33,836 nt of DNA, taken from the NCBI GenBank assembly GCA_017471985.1, contig JAFURE010000082.1, forward strand, positions 1 to 33,836. Reading direction: 5' to 3'. The notes under the pieces were generated by a model, which saw nothing but the letters and a program-made list of their open reading frames with translations, was not told where the DNA came from and ran no database searches. The stretch comes from Akkermansia sp. (GTDB lineage Bacteria > Verrucomicrobiota > Verrucomicrobiia > Verrucomicrobiales > Akkermansiaceae). A program made the translations under genes and the position numbers. The stretch's first letter is position 1. Each line of letters starts with the position of its first letter. Positions 7,836-16,338 of the stretch are shown here, in pieces.

Positions 7836-8438
7836 ATGCGTGTATTCTGCGTTTCAGTTCTTGTGGCGATGGGGGTTTTGTTTCAGACCGCCTGTCAGAG
7901 TGTGGAGCATTCCTATATTACGGGCGTTGCAGATGTGCCGCTGAAGGATTTGTCGACCCCGCCGACTTCCTGGGAGTCCAGCCCCCTGAGAGCCAATACG
8001 CTGTATCTCCTGCACGGTGCTAAGAGCAATGCTGAAGCTCAGGATCGCGTGGGCGATTACTACTATGTGCGCTGGTATGATGCCGAGCCCGATAAGCCGA
8101 CTCGGCTGGTAATGAGCTATACCCAGTCCCGCATGGGCTCAACGGTTCTGACGGCTCAGCACGAGATGAAAGAGCCCCGCAGCAGTGCAGGAACGCGCAT
8201 GTACCGTTTCGCATTCAATGGCCCGGTGCGTGACAGGTTGGGCGATGTTCTTTCCTGGCGCGTGGAGTTGTATGTGGATGGGCAGCTGAGGGATTCCCGT
8301 CAGTCCTATCTGTGGCAGGACCCCTCGGTAACAGGTGCCGAGGTTGTGTCCTCCGGTATGGTGGCAGAGGTCGTGACTGAGGCTATGCGCAAGCTGCCCG
8401 AAGCTCCCAAGGCTGAGCCGGAAAAGAAAGCTCCCTGA
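7836..8438 (+). CDS. Putative lipoprotein of unknown function
   Basis: The 200-residue protein starts with a signal peptide (MRVFCVSVLVAMGVLFQTAC) whose Cys20 would be the lipidated residue. The lipobox QTAC is imperfect (Gln at -3), but the h-region and the polar residues that follow fit. The mature part is soluble, with many aromatic residues (YYYVRWYDAE), and ends in a Lys/Pro/Glu-rich tail. No family was recognised. A TTG at 7824 lies in frame but falls inside the predicted -10 element, so the ATG at 7836 is preferred. It has its own promoter and terminator. Confidence 0.65.
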   Translation: MRVFCVSVLVAMGVLFQTACQSVEHSYITGVADVPLKDLSTPPTSWESSPLRANTLYLLHGAKSNAEAQDRVGDYYYVRWYDAEPDKPTRLVMSYTQSRMGSTVLTAQHEMKEPRSSAGTRMYRFAFNGPVRDRLGDVLSWRVELYVDGQLRDSRQSYLWQDPSVTGAEVVSSGMVAEVVTEAMRKLPEAPKAEPEKKAP

Positions 8439-8470
8439 GTTTCATATACGCCGTCAACTCGTTTTGAATG

Positions 8471-8500
8471 CAGCACTGCCCTTGTGGTAGTGCTGTTTTT
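8471..8500 (+). terminator. Terminator after the lipoprotein gene
   Basis: A 10-bp stem (8471-8480 with 8486-8495, one G-U pair), a 5-nt loop and TTTTT at 8496-8500. Confidence 0.8.
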
Positions 8501-9178
8501 CTATGCGTGCGGGAGTTGCCGAAGTGCCTCTTGTATGGAGGGCGGGCAGTTATATTTTGCAGAGTCGAGGGAGTCCTGAGTAATGGTCGCTCCTGCAACC
8601 CCGAGCAGGGGAATGAGGGCAAGAGCGTTCTCTATAGCCTCCGGGTTCGGGGTGTTTATCGCCTCGAAGTTTTCTTCGTCCCGTTGCACCATGGCATCGG
8701 CTATGAAATCGGCTCGGGTGCCGTCAGAGAGCAGTTGCATGGCTTTTTCCATGGCTCCGACAACCGGGCCGTGAAGGGTGTCGGTTGCGGCAAGCACGCT
8801 TTCCTCCAGCACGCTGCGCATGTGGTCTCGGTATGCCGAGCGTATGGTGAAAACGACCAGCGGAATCAGTACCATCAGAAAGGGAATGGTGAAGATGATG
8901 AGCATGCTTGTCTTACTCGGCAATTCAGCGGCTTCCTCCTTTGGTACGCTGCAATCAGCCAGCGCAAGCCCGGCGATGCCGCAAAGGGCAATTCCCAGCC
9001 AGCAGAGTGACAACAGTTGCAGGGTGGTGCGGTGTGGCCAGTACAGAACAACCCCGGCGCAGGCTGCACCCCACACGGCCGCCTGCATGGGCAGGCTTGT
9101 GTCTGCTCCATCTACCAGCAACAGATGCCCTATCCCCAGAAAAAGCAGCCCCACAACGATGATACTGATGATTTTCAT
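8501..9178 (-). CDS. Hypothetical four-helix membrane protein
   Basis: The 225-residue protein has hydrophobic helices at about 3-20, 33-47, 53-75 and 91-112, then a soluble C-terminal half rich in Ala/Glu/Asp (about 113-225) that is probably cytoplasmic. No motif or family is recognised. The ATG at 9178 (MKIISI) puts a membrane helix right at the N-terminus; an ATG at 9211 would add eleven polar residues. No clear Shine-Dalgarno sequence precedes either. It follows the panB terminator, so it is likely a separate transcription unit, convergent with the lipoprotein gene. Confidence 0.6.
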   Translation of the reverse strand: MKIISIIVVGLLFLGIGHLLLVDGADTSLPMQAAVWGAACAGVVLYWPHRTTLQLLSLCWLGIALCGIAGLALADCSVPKEEAAELPSKTSMLIIFTIPFLMVLIPLVVFTIRSAYRDHMRSVLEESVLAATDTLHGPVVGAMEKAMQLLSDGTRADFIADAMVQRDEENFEAINTPNPEAIENALALIPLLGVAGATITQDSLDSAKYNCPPSIQEALRQLPHA

Positions 9179-9225
9179 ATTACCGCGATATGTGACACCT
9201 GACTTCTGCATACTGTTGAAAATTT

Positions 9226-9262
9226 GATAAAAAACCGAACTCCTCCGGTATGGAGTCCGGTT
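9226..9262 (-). terminator. Terminator after panB
   Basis: An 11-bp stem (9233-9243 with 9252-9262, one G-U pair) is followed on the minus strand by a U run encoded by the A tract at 9229-9234. It closes the dapA-dapB-folK-panB operon. Confidence 0.8.
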
Positions 9263-9286
9263 GAAAGTTTGGCTGAGCTCCGAGAG

Positions 9287-10057
9287 TTACTTTATGATAA
9301 CTCCTCGCACCTCTTCGATATATTCCTTCACAGCACGGGTGATATCGGCTGCGATGTTGGCCTTGGGGCGTGCAAAGGAAGGCACAAACCAGGGGTAACT
9401 GCCCACCAGGTCGTGGAATACGGCCACCTCGCCATCGCAGGTACCTCGCCCGGCACCGATACCGATGGTAATGATGGGGCAGGCTTTGGTGATTTCGGCT
9501 GCCACGCTGTGCCGTGTACACTCAATAACGACCGAGAATGCACCGGCGCGCACCACAGCCTCCATATCGCGCATGATAGCGGCGGCTTCCTCATCGGTTT
9601 TGCCATGCATGCGATAGCCGCCTTCCTCCTTGACTTTCTGGGGTAACAGACCAATGTGACCCTGTACGGGTATGCCCGCCTGAGTGATGGCCCGAATCTG
9701 AGCTTCGACAGCCACGCCGCCTTCCAGTTTCACGGCATCTGCCCCCACAGCCATCAGGGCCTGAGCTGTTTGCAATGCCTGTTCGGGGGTGTTGTAGGTG
9801 TTGATGGGCATATCGGCAATAACCACGGCATTCCGGGCGGCTCGGGCCACGGCCTCGACATGGTGCAGCATGTGTGCAAGGGTCACATGGGTGGTGTCGG
9901 GGTAACCGAGCATCACCATACCGAGTGAGTCACCCACGAGAATCATGTCCACCCCGGCTTCGTCCACCAGACGAGCAGTGGGGTAATCGTAAGCTGTCAG
10001 TTCAGAGACGGGAGTCTGCCCCTTGCGGGCGACGATAGCAGCTATTTTACTGTTCAT
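9287..10057 (-). CDS. panB: 3-methyl-2-oxobutanoate hydroxymethyltransferase
   Basis: It transfers a one-carbon unit from methylene-tetrahydrofolate to 2-oxoisovalerate to give ketopantoate, the first committed step of pantothenate and CoA synthesis. At 256 residues it has the usual length. Typical blocks are LTAYDYPTARLVDEAG, ILVGDSLGMVMLGY (Mg-binding Asp), ADMPINTY, VKLEGG, PVQGHIGLLPQ and ITIGIGAG. It is last in the operon, 10 nt after folK, upstream of a strong terminator. No Shine-Dalgarno sequence precedes the ATG. Its substrate 2-oxoisovalerate and cofactor link it to ilvE and the SHMT domain elsewhere in the window. Confidence 0.95.
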   Translation of the reverse strand: MNSKIAAIVARKGQTPVSELTAYDYPTARLVDEAGVDMILVGDSLGMVMLGYPDTTHVTLAHMLHHVEAVARAARNAVVIADMPINTYNTPEQALQTAQALMAVGADAVKLEGGVAVEAQIRAITQAGIPVQGHIGLLPQKVKEEGGYRMHGKTDEEAAAIMRDMEAVVRAGAFSVVIECTRHSVAAEITKACPIITIGIGAGRGTCDGEVAVFHDLVGSYPWFVPSFARPKANIAADITRAVKEYIEEVRGVIIK

Positions 10058-10067
10058 GGTCTTGCTG

Positions 10068-10562
10068 TTACAAATCGAAAGGGGTTACCTGCGGGCGATC
10101 GGCGGGCAGGGTGGTCAGCAGTTCGCTGACGGTCAGTTGCTGTCCGGGCAGGCGCAGTTGCGGGTCAATGTCACAGAGGGGGCGCAGCACAAACTCGCGA
10201 ATGTGGGCGCGCGGGTGGGGCAGGGTCAGTTCGGGGGTATTCATCACGCTCTCGCCGTGATAGATGATGTCCACATCGCAGGTGCGGGGAGAGCCGTATT
10301 CGCCGGTACGAATACGCCCCAGCTCAGCTTCGATTTTCCGGCAGATGTTCAGAACCTCCGACGGGGATTTGTCTGTGCTCACCTCTACACAGGCATTCAG
10401 GTAGAGTGGTGAGCCCTCGGGGCAGCCGACCGGCTCTGTCTCATAGAGCTGTGAGAGCCGCAAACTGCCGAACTCCCCGGCCAGATAATCGCACGCGTGC
10501 TCCAGTGTGGCCAGGCGGTCACCCAGATTGGACCCCAATGCTATGCCTACTTTCTGCATCAT
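10068..10562 (-). CDS. folK: 2-amino-4-hydroxy-6-hydroxymethyldihydropteridine pyrophosphokinase
   Basis: HPPK transfers pyrophosphate from ATP to 6-hydroxymethyl-dihydropterin in folate synthesis. The 164-residue protein has the N-terminal ALGSNLGDR motif, YETEPVGCPE, LNACVEV, the catalytic PRTCDVDII block (usually R-x-x-D-x-D) and LPHPRAHIREFVLRPL. ATG codons at 10562 and 10559 are both possible; an upstream TTG (10568) is less likely. A 13-bp hairpin lies just upstream, in the gap after dapB. No folP or folB is adjacent; its neighbour is panB, which uses a folate cofactor. Confidence 0.93.
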   Translation of the reverse strand: MMQKVGIALGSNLGDRLATLEHACDYLAGEFGSLRLSQLYETEPVGCPEGSPLYLNACVEVSTDKSPSEVLNICRKIEAELGRIRTGEYGSPRTCDVDIIYHGESVMNTPELTLPHPRAHIREFVLRPLCDIDPQLRLPGQQLTVSELLTTLPADRPQVTPFDL

Positions 10563-10570
10563 AAGCAAAG

Positions 10571-10616
10571 GGGCAGGCTACAGGTGCACTACATTCGGCA
10601 CTTCTGTAACCTGCCC
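10571..10616 (-). other. Hairpin in the dapB-folK gap
   Basis: A 13-bp inverted repeat (10571-10583 with 10604-10616, one G-U pair) encloses a 20-nt loop with an inner GTGC/GCAC pair. On the minus strand it is followed only by CTTTGCTT before the folK ATG, so it may be a leaky terminator, processing site or translational control element. Confidence 0.5.
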
Positions 10617-10624
10617 TTAAAGAA

Positions 10625-11356
10625 TCAATCAGTGAAGCCCAGTACGTCCTGCATGGTGTACAGGCCGGCAGGCTTGTCTGCCAGCCAGAGAGCCGCGCGC
10701 ACAGCACCGCCGGCAAAGGTCATGCGACTGGAGGCCTTGTGGGTGAGCTCCACGCGCTCGCCATCAGTGGCATACATGACGGTGTGATCTCCCACAACAT
10801 CGCCGCCTCGCATGGAGTGCATGCCAATCTGAGCCTGCGGGCGGGCACCCACCATACCATTGCGACCGTGCATCACGTCCTTGTCGTAGTCCAGACCGGT
10901 GACATCGCACACAACCTCGGCCAGAGTACGGGCGGTACCGCTCGGGGCATCGAGCTTGTGGTGGTGGTGCATTTCAATGATTTCGATATCGTAGTCCTTC
11001 AGAATGGCTGTGGCTTTGCGGGTAAGCCAGAAGAGAGTGTTCACGCCCACCGAGTAGTTACTGGCGAATACGATGGGAATCTGCTTGGCAGCCGCAGAAA
11101 TGGCGGCTTTTTCCTCAGCCGTGTGACCGGTGGTACCGATGACAAGTGGCTTGCCCTGAGCTACTGCCGTGTCCAGAAGTTCGGGGGTGAACCCATGGAA
11201 GGAGAAGTCAATGGCAATTTCGGCGGGCTGCATGGCTGCTGCGATATCCTGCCCCACATCGTGTGTGGAGGCCAGTTCTGCGCCGGGGTTCAGTTCAATA
11301 GCCTGCTTAACTGCCTGACCCATGCGGCCGGAAATGCCGGTAACGAGAATTTTCAT
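10625..11356 (-). CDS. dapB: 4-hydroxy-tetrahydrodipicolinate reductase
   Basis: It reduces the DapA product with NAD(P)H in the diaminopimelate/lysine route. The 243-residue protein has the N-terminal dinucleotide-binding GISGRMGQ (7-14), the GTTG segment, FASNYSVGVN and the signature EMHHHHKLDAPSGTA with the catalytic His and Lys. It is slightly shorter than the E. coli enzyme (273). It follows dapA by 12 nt and shares its promoter. No Shine-Dalgarno sequence is seen before the ATG; the preceding bases are pyrimidine-rich. Confidence 0.96.
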   Translation of the reverse strand: MKILVTGISGRMGQAVKQAIELNPGAELASTHDVGQDIAAAMQPAEIAIDFSFHGFTPELLDTAVAQGKPLVIGTTGHTAEEKAAISAAAKQIPIVFASNYSVGVNTLFWLTRKATAILKDYDIEIIEMHHHHKLDAPSGTARTLAEVVCDVTGLDYDKDVMHGRNGMVGARPQAQIGMHSMRGGDVVGDHTVMYATDGERVELTHKASSRMTFAGGAVRAALWLADKPAGLYTMQDVLGFTD

Positions 11357-11368
11357 GATATGATGGAA

Positions 11369-12250
11369 TTACAGAAGGTTGTAGCTCTTGAGGAGGTCAG
11401 CCAGCTTACCGTGTTTCTCTTCGGCCAGCGGTGCCAGGGGCATGCGGATTTCCCAGGTCATGTCGCCGCGCAGGGCCATGGCGGCCTTAATCGGCACGGG
11501 GTTGCCATCCAGACTCATCAGACCCTTCATGAGCGGGTAGTACTTCTTCTGCAGCTCCAGAGCTTTCTTGCCGTCGCCGGAGAGGGCGGTGTCCACCAGC
11601 TCTTTCATCTGGGCGGGGGCTACGTTGGAGGTGACGGAGACCAGACCCACGGCACCACAGGAAATGAAGGGAACCGTCAGACCATCATCGCCGCTCAGAA
11701 TGGCGAAGTCCTCGGGGAGAGCCTGAACGAGTTGATTGACGCGCTCCACGCTGCCGCCTGCCTCCTTGATAGCAACGATGTTGGGGCAGTCCTTTGCCAG
11801 ACGTGCCACGGTATCCACGGCGATTTCAATACCGCTGCGACCGGGAATGCTGTACAGAAGAATGGGCAGGGAGGTGGCATCGGCGATGGCCTTGAAGTGG
11901 CGGTACACGCCCTCCTGACTGGGCTTGTTGTAGTAGGGGCAGACCTGCAGGGTGCCGTCAGCGCCCATGGCCTCGGCAGCCTTGGTCATTTCAATGGCCT
12001 CTACCGTGCTGTTGGAGCCGGTGCCGGCGATAACCTGACAGCGACCTGCGGCGTACTCGATAGCCAGACGAATGACTTCCATGTGCTCATCGTGGCCGAG
12101 GGTGGGGCTTTCGCCGGTGGTGCCGACGGGAACAATGCCGTCCACGCCGCCTGCAATCTGAGCCTCTACCAGAGCTTTCAGGGCTTCGGCGTCAACTTTA
12201 TTATCTTTGAAAGGGGTGACAATAGCTGTGTAAAGTCCGTGGTACTTCAT
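11369..12250 (-). CDS. dapA: 4-hydroxy-tetrahydrodipicolinate synthase
   Basis: It condenses pyruvate with aspartate semialdehyde, the first committed step to diaminopimelate and lysine. The 293-residue TIM-barrel protein has the expected length, GTTGESPTL (Thr pair), PYYNKPSQEG (catalytic Tyr), LLYSIPGRSG and the Schiff-base Lys in VAIKEAGG. It is first in the dapA-dapB-folK-panB operon. The promoter's expected start is about 6 nt before the ATG, so there is no room for a lysine riboswitch leader. Confidence 0.97.
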   Translation of the reverse strand: MKYHGLYTAIVTPFKDNKVDAEALKALVEAQIAGGVDGIVPVGTTGESPTLGHDEHMEVIRLAIEYAAGRCQVIAGTGSNSTVEAIEMTKAAEAMGADGTLQVCPYYNKPSQEGVYRHFKAIADATSLPILLYSIPGRSGIEIAVDTVARLAKDCPNIVAIKEAGGSVERVNQLVQALPEDFAILSGDDGLTVPFISCGAVGLVSVTSNVAPAQMKELVDTALSGDGKKALELQKKYYPLMKGLMSLDGNPVPIKAAMALRGDMTWEIRMPLAPLAEEKHGKLADLLKSYNLL

Positions 12251-12262
12251 AATCTCGCGGTT

Positions 12263-12290
12263 ATTCTAGCATAATCTGCCGAAAAGTCAC
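12263..12290 (-). promoter_or_regulatory. Promoter of the dapA operon
   Basis: An extended -10 (TGC before TAGAAT, 12268-12263) with a weak -35 GTGACT (12290-12285, 16-nt spacer). The predicted leader is about 6 nt. Confidence 0.6.
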
Positions 12291-12312
12291 GCCTTTTTGC
12301 GCTGAAAGTGCC

Positions 12313-12360
12313 TGAAAAGAGCTCAGCCCCTGCCGCGAGTCTGTCGCAGTAGGGGCTGAG
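12313..12360 (-). terminator. Terminator after the 747-residue secreted protein gene
   Basis: CTCAGCCCCT (12322-12331) pairs perfectly with 12351-12360 around a 19-nt loop. On the minus strand it is followed by CTCTTTTC. Confidence 0.65.
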
Positions 12361-12384
12361 GGGCTGTAATTTTACCGTAAACTC

Positions 12385-14628
12385 TTAGTTGTTCGGCGTA
12401 ATCTGCACACGCATGGTGTGGGTACCATTGTTGATGGTAGAGGTGCAGTCAATGCGGTCAACGACCTTTGCTGCAGCTTCGAGGGCATCGGCCAGCTCTT
12501 CGGCAGAGTCGGCACGCTCCTCAGCAGGAGAGCGACGGGGGGAGTAGTAGTCTCTCTCCTCGTAATCCTCTTCGTCGATGTAGTAATCCTCCTCGAGGTA
12601 ATCTTCCTCTTCATCCTCTGTATCGGCAGGAGCGTCCTCCAGAGCAACGGGTTTGGATTCAGCATCGGCAATGGCGCGAAGTTCTTTGGCAATGCCGCGT
12701 GTCGTTGTGGCGAGCGGGGCGAACTTAACAGTCATCACGCAGCCGGCAAAGGGCGTATCGCCCGTGGCTGCAGCGGCAATTTCGGCGTTGTAGTTGGACG
12801 AAGTGCCGGCGGTGAAGGCGGTGTCGCTCACGGTGACATTGGGTACCATGTCGGGGGTGAACCAGGGCATGGCAACGGTGTAGGAGGTGGCGTTGCCCTT
12901 GACTGCCGGAACAATCGGGAGCATGTTAATGACGGACGGGTCGGAACCAACCTTGGTGGCAATATTGGCGGCGGTGGTCAGGAGCTGCTGCCAGCCCTCG
13001 GCCAGTTTGCTGCGGTCTGTCACGCCGGAGTACAAGCAAATGCGGGGAATGGCTGTTTTGTTGCCCGGGGTACCGCCCAGAATGATGGGCATGGAACCGG
13101 CACTGTCAATGGTGAGTGCAGTGCTGTTCCCCATACCGCTGCTGATGGTCTTGATGGAGCCAAGAAGGGTCTTCACATCGGGCAGGAACTGCTTGGCCAT
13201 TGCAATCTGGGGGGTAGCCTCGGCCTGAGCATCGGCTGGCAGAGTTGCAACAAAACCCTCTGTCAGGCTGACAACGGCATCGATAAGGCTGTCGCAGTCG
13301 GCATTGATGTTGTAGCTCCAGGGGGTGCTCTCATAGTACAGAATGGTGCCGGGCTTGTCGGGCTGGGCTGTCAGGCTGAGCTTGCCGGGCTGGTAGGTAG
13401 CGCCCTGAGTGTTGCCGTCATATTGAATTTGCAGTGTGTTGTTTTCTGCCCAGATTTGCATGATATCCGGCATGGGGCACTCGGGGAGAATCAGCGAGCT
13501 GAGGGTATTGCAGAGCAGGGTGGAAGCCTTGGCCGCAGCAGTCCATACAGCCTGATTTTCACCGGGCTGGGCAGCCAGTTCCGTGAAAATACCGGTTACA
13601 AGCTGCTTGCCGAGACCCACGATGGGAGCCATCTGGATTTCAGAGGTCTTGGCGTTGATGCCGGGGGCTGCGTAGCTCAGCATATAGGGATTCTTGCTGA
13701 GGTTGGCATCGGCGCAGGCGAGTTTGTCGCTTGCCAGTATGGACTGAGTGACGTCTGTCGGCAGGGTGAGGTCAGCTTCGTTTTCCGTGATGATACTGAT
13801 GAGCCTGTTACCTTCCTGCTTCATGACGGCGTAAATCACACGCCCGTCAGCGGTTTCGCGGATAAGCTGCTGAGTTTCCGTCAGCGGCAGTTTCTTTAGC
13901 TCGCCTGATTCAGGGTCGAACTCGTAGCCGCGGTCAACCACATCTTCCCCCTTGAGGGTTATCTTAAGGCCTTTGTAGCCGTTCTTGTCGTATACCTCTC
14001 TCCTGGTTTTGTTCGGGTCATCGTTTTCGATGTTTTCGGTCATCTCGCCGAAGGCGTTGTTCAGCCACTGTGAGAGCATGGCTTCGCCACCGCTCTTGGT
14101 GGTGATAATACTATAAATGGTCGGTACTTTAATGCTCTTGATACCGGTAATGCTCTGAGCTTTAAGGTTGGCAAGATATGCCTCGGTCTGCTTTCTGATG
14201 ATGGCCGAGGCCGGAGTCGTGGTTTCTGCCCACTCTTCGAAAAAGTCGATGTAATCTTCCTCCTTTGTGGCTTGCTCGGCATAAATGGCAGCGGCGTGAG
14301 AAAGGAGTTCCTGTGTACCTTTGCCGGTGGCTATCGTGAGGGCGTCGAGCAGGGTGAATTCCTCGGGCATACCATCGGTTTCGCCGATGGCCTTGGCAAA
14401 GGTGCCGGCAATCTCGCTGATGTTATTGATGGTAAGTATAACCTCGGCATCAGCGGGAATGTATGCCAGTGACGGGTACACAGCTGCTCGCTGAGAGGGC
14501 GTTGTGGCGGGGGCTGTGACCGGAGCAGCAAGACGAGCGTATGTCTGAGCAGAGCTTTCTGCCGGTTCCTGGGCGTAGATGGGAGCCATGGTGGCAGCCA
14601 TCAACATAAGGGTGGTGCGCATATTCAT
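12385..14628 (-). CDS. Large secreted protein of unknown function with an acidic, Tyr-rich tract
   Basis: The protein has 747 residues from the ATG at 14628 (14622 is an alternative). It starts with a signal peptide (MRTTLMLMAATMAPIYA, likely cut before QEP), so it is exported. The mature N-terminus (YPSLAYIPADAEVILTINN) is reminiscent of DUF3352-like secreted proteins, but this is a weak resemblance. Near the C-terminus an extreme Asp/Glu/Tyr tract lies at about 669-695, followed by an Arg/Glu-rich helix and a Ser/Thr-rich end. No enzymatic motif was seen. A strong promoter sits 10-40 nt upstream of the start and a terminator follows, so it is monocistronic. Confidence 0.75.
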   Translation of the reverse strand: MNMRTTLMLMAATMAPIYAQEPAESSAQTYARLAAPVTAPATTPSQRAAVYPSLAYIPADAEVILTINNISEIAGTFAKAIGETDGMPEEFTLLDALTIATGKGTQELLSHAAAIYAEQATKEEDYIDFFEEWAETTTPASAIIRKQTEAYLANLKAQSITGIKSIKVPTIYSIITTKSGGEAMLSQWLNNAFGEMTENIENDDPNKTRREVYDKNGYKGLKITLKGEDVVDRGYEFDPESGELKKLPLTETQQLIRETADGRVIYAVMKQEGNRLISIITENEADLTLPTDVTQSILASDKLACADANLSKNPYMLSYAAPGINAKTSEIQMAPIVGLGKQLVTGIFTELAAQPGENQAVWTAAAKASTLLCNTLSSLILPECPMPDIMQIWAENNTLQIQYDGNTQGATYQPGKLSLTAQPDKPGTILYYESTPWSYNINADCDSLIDAVVSLTEGFVATLPADAQAEATPQIAMAKQFLPDVKTLLGSIKTISSGMGNSTALTIDSAGSMPIILGGTPGNKTAIPRICLYSGVTDRSKLAEGWQQLLTTAANIATKVGSDPSVINMLPIVPAVKGNATSYTVAMPWFTPDMVPNVTVSDTAFTAGTSSNYNAEIAAAATGDTPFAGCVMTVKFAPLATTTRGIAKELRAIADAESKPVALEDAPADTEDEEEDYLEEDYYIDEEDYEERDYYSPRRSPAEERADSAEELADALEAAAKVVDRIDCTSTINNGTHTMRVQITPNN

Positions 14629-14638
14629 AAGTAGCTTT

Positions 14639-14666
14639 ATTATAGATAATCCCTCTGCCGTGTAAA
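14639..14666 (-). promoter_or_regulatory. Promoter of the 747-residue secreted protein gene
   Basis: TTTACA (14666-14661), a 16-nt spacer and a perfect TATAAT (14644-14639). The expected start at about 14632 gives a leader of about 4 nt. Confidence 0.7.
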
Positions 14667-14686
14667 GGGGAAAATGCGTTAGCATG

Positions 14687-14723
14687 AAAATAAAAAGAGG
14701 GCTCTCTGTCAGGAGAGCCCTCT
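14687..14723 (-). terminator. Terminator after adk
   Basis: An 11-bp stem (14696-14706 with 14713-14723), a 6-nt loop and a minus-strand U tract (complement of 14687-14695). Confidence 0.9.
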
Positions 14724-14746
14724 GAATGGAAATGGGACAGCGGAAA

Positions 14747-15400
14747 TTACTTCTCGCAGTAGGTGCGCACGGCTGCGGCGATGCGGGCGGATACGTCCTC
14801 GGGCTCGCCTTCCTCAACCACGTCAATCTGCACAACCTTACCCTGCGCACGGTAGTGCTCTACCACGGGCACGGTGAGGGTCTCGTAGTCCTTGCGACGC
14901 TTGGCGAAAGCCTCGGGGTTGTCGTCGGTACGCACAATCATGGCACCACCGCACTTGGGGCAAACCTCCTCGCCGTTGCGGGTGGTCTCGCCGCAGGCGG
15001 GGCAGGCCTTGCGCTTGAGCATGCGGGCCTCGATGAGCTCGGCAGACACGTTGAGGTAAATCACGATGTCTACACCCAGACCCATGGCGGTCAGGTTGGC
15101 GTCCAGAGTCTCGGCCTGAGATACGGTGCGGGGATAGCCATCGAGCAGGCAGCCGCAATCCTTGTTCTCGCCCAGCCACTTGGCCACGATGCCGTTCACC
15201 ACCTCATCGGGTACGAACATGGCGGCGTCCATGTACTTCTTGGCCTCCAGACCCAGTTCAGAGCCAGCTGCAATCTCGGCGCGCAGCAGAGCGCCGGTGC
15301 TCAGCGGCTTAAGGCCGTAAGTCTCGGAAAGGAAGTTAGACTGCGTGCCCTTGCCGGAAGCGGGGGCACCTACAAGTACGAATCTCTTGAGCGTTTTCAT
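14747..15400 (-). CDS. adk: Adenylate kinase (zinc-type LID)
   Basis: It interconverts ATP + AMP and 2 ADP in the cytoplasm. The 217-residue protein has the P-loop GAPASGKGT (11-19), the AMP-binding STGALLR, DGYPRT (a Tyr variant of the usual DGFPRT) and a long-type LID carrying two CxxC pairs (CPAC...CPKC), which implies a structural zinc as in many Gram-positive and PVC enzymes. The ATG at 15400 gives the usual N-terminus. A terminator follows, so it appears monocistronic. No clear promoter pair is visible; a TTACAT at 15410-15405 could be a -10 with an almost absent leader. Confidence 0.96.
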   Translation of the reverse strand: MKTLKRFVLVGAPASGKGTQSNFLSETYGLKPLSTGALLRAEIAAGSELGLEAKKYMDAAMFVPDEVVNGIVAKWLGENKDCGCLLDGYPRTVSQAETLDANLTAMGLGVDIVIYLNVSAELIEARMLKRKACPACGETTRNGEEVCPKCGGAMIVRTDDNPEAFAKRRKDYETLTVPVVEHYRAQGKVVQIDVVEEGEPEDVSARIAAAVRTYCEK

Positions 15401-15508
15401 ATTTATGTAAGATTGAGCTCTGCTGCCTGTCTGGCAGCTGCTGGCTACATTATGCCTGATTTCAGGCGAATTGCAAGCTTATTATTTCGACCTTGCTCTG
15501 AAATTGGC

Positions 15509-15538
15509 TTGCATGTCACTGAAACGCTGTGTTAAACT
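15509..15538 (+). promoter_or_regulatory. Promoter of the RibD-C/DHFR-fold reductase gene
   Basis: TTGCAT (15509-15514), an 18-nt spacer and TAAACT (15533-15538). The expected start at 15545 is the A of the ATG. Confidence 0.6.
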
Positions 15539-15544
15539 CGTGCC

Positions 15545-16237
15545 ATGAATAGGCCATACATTGTCTGCCACATGGTAATGACGCCCGACGGAAAGGTGAC
15601 GGGTGAATTCCTGTCCACACCGGAATGCGAGGCGGCTGCTGAACTGTATTACGACATCAATCGGGCAGACCCGGCGACTGCTTTTGCCTGTGGGCGGGTG
15701 ACCATGGAGGGGAGCTTCACCCACGGGTGGCAGCCGGATTTGGCTCCCTTTGAGGGCGCTGAGGTCGAGCCCGGCGATTTTGTGGCGCAAGCGGCAGCTC
15801 GTCGATATGCCGTGGCTTTTGACAGGATGGGCCGCCTGGGGTGGCAGGCTGCTGAGATTGAGGATGCTGACCCCGGCTACGGTGGCTCGCACATTGTGGA
15901 GGTGCTCAGTTCAGCGGCTCCTCTCGCATACCGAGCCTATCTGCGCAGCATTGGCGTATCCTACATTGTGGCAGATGACATCCCCACGGCTCTGTGCAAG
16001 TTGAGTGAGCTGTTCGGCATTGAGCGCATGTTGCTGGAGGGCGGTGCGGACATCAACGGCGCATTTTTGCGTGCCGGAGCCGTGGATGAGTTGAGTCTGG
16101 TTCTGGCCCCGGTCATCGGTGCGGCTGGTGACAAGTCGCTTTTCTCGGGGGCTGTTCTGACCTCATTTGTTTCGATGGGAGTGGGGCACCCGGAGGGACC
16201 GTACCCGGTGCTGCGGTTGAAACGGAGGGGCGAGTAA
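15545..16237 (+). CDS. RibD C-terminal/DHFR-like domain reductase
   Basis: The 230-residue cytoplasmic protein fits the RibD_C family (PF01872): the N-terminal strand [14 protein letters not shown], a GRVTMEG loop, and late blocks [27 protein letters not shown] typical of NADPH-dependent pyrimidinone reductases. There is no deaminase domain, so it is not a full RibD. Relatives reduce the riboflavin precursor or unrelated substrates; the true substrate is unknown. It starts directly at the predicted transcription start and lies about 100 nt before the RpiB-GlyA gene, which has its own promoter. Confidence 0.82.
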   Translation: MNRPYIVCHMVMTPDGKVTGEFLSTPECEAAAELYYDINRADPATAFACGRVTMEGSFTHGWQPDLAPFEGAEVEPGDFVAQAAARRYAVAFDRMGRLGWQAAEIEDADPGYGGSHIVEVLSSAAPLAYRAYLRSIGVSYIVADDIPTALCKLSELFGIERMLLEGGADINGAFLRAGAVDELSLVLAPVIGAAGDKSLFSGAVLTSFVSMGVGHPEGPYPVLRLKRRGE

Positions 16238-16283
16238 GCAGGAATTCTGACGCTCGGAATTGTGCCACCGTCGGACTTTGTAC

Positions 16284-16312
16284 TTGCTATTTGTCGGGGG
16301 CTGTGGTAGAAT
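16284..16312 (+). promoter_or_regulatory. Promoter of the rpiB-glyA fusion gene
   Basis: TTGCTA (16284-16289), a 17-nt spacer and TAGAAT (16307-16312). The expected start near 16319 leaves a leader of about 20 nt. Confidence 0.7.
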
Positions 16313-16338
16313 GCGCGCGCAACAGGCGTTACGTTAAC

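Noticed and set aside
10739..12274. Long plus-strand frame (511 codons) opposite dapB and dapA
   Set aside because: Antisense shadow of two clearly recognised enzymes; its Gly/His/Val-rich composition is that expected from the opposite strand of GC-rich coding sequence.
12251..12384. Lysine riboswitch before dapA (or before asd)
   Set aside because: The dapA promoter leaves only about 6 nt of leader, and the 56-nt asd leader is too short for a lysine riboswitch.
12418..13899. Plus-strand frame (493 codons) opposite the secreted protein gene
   Set aside because: The minus-strand frame has a signal peptide, promoter and terminator; the plus frame has none.
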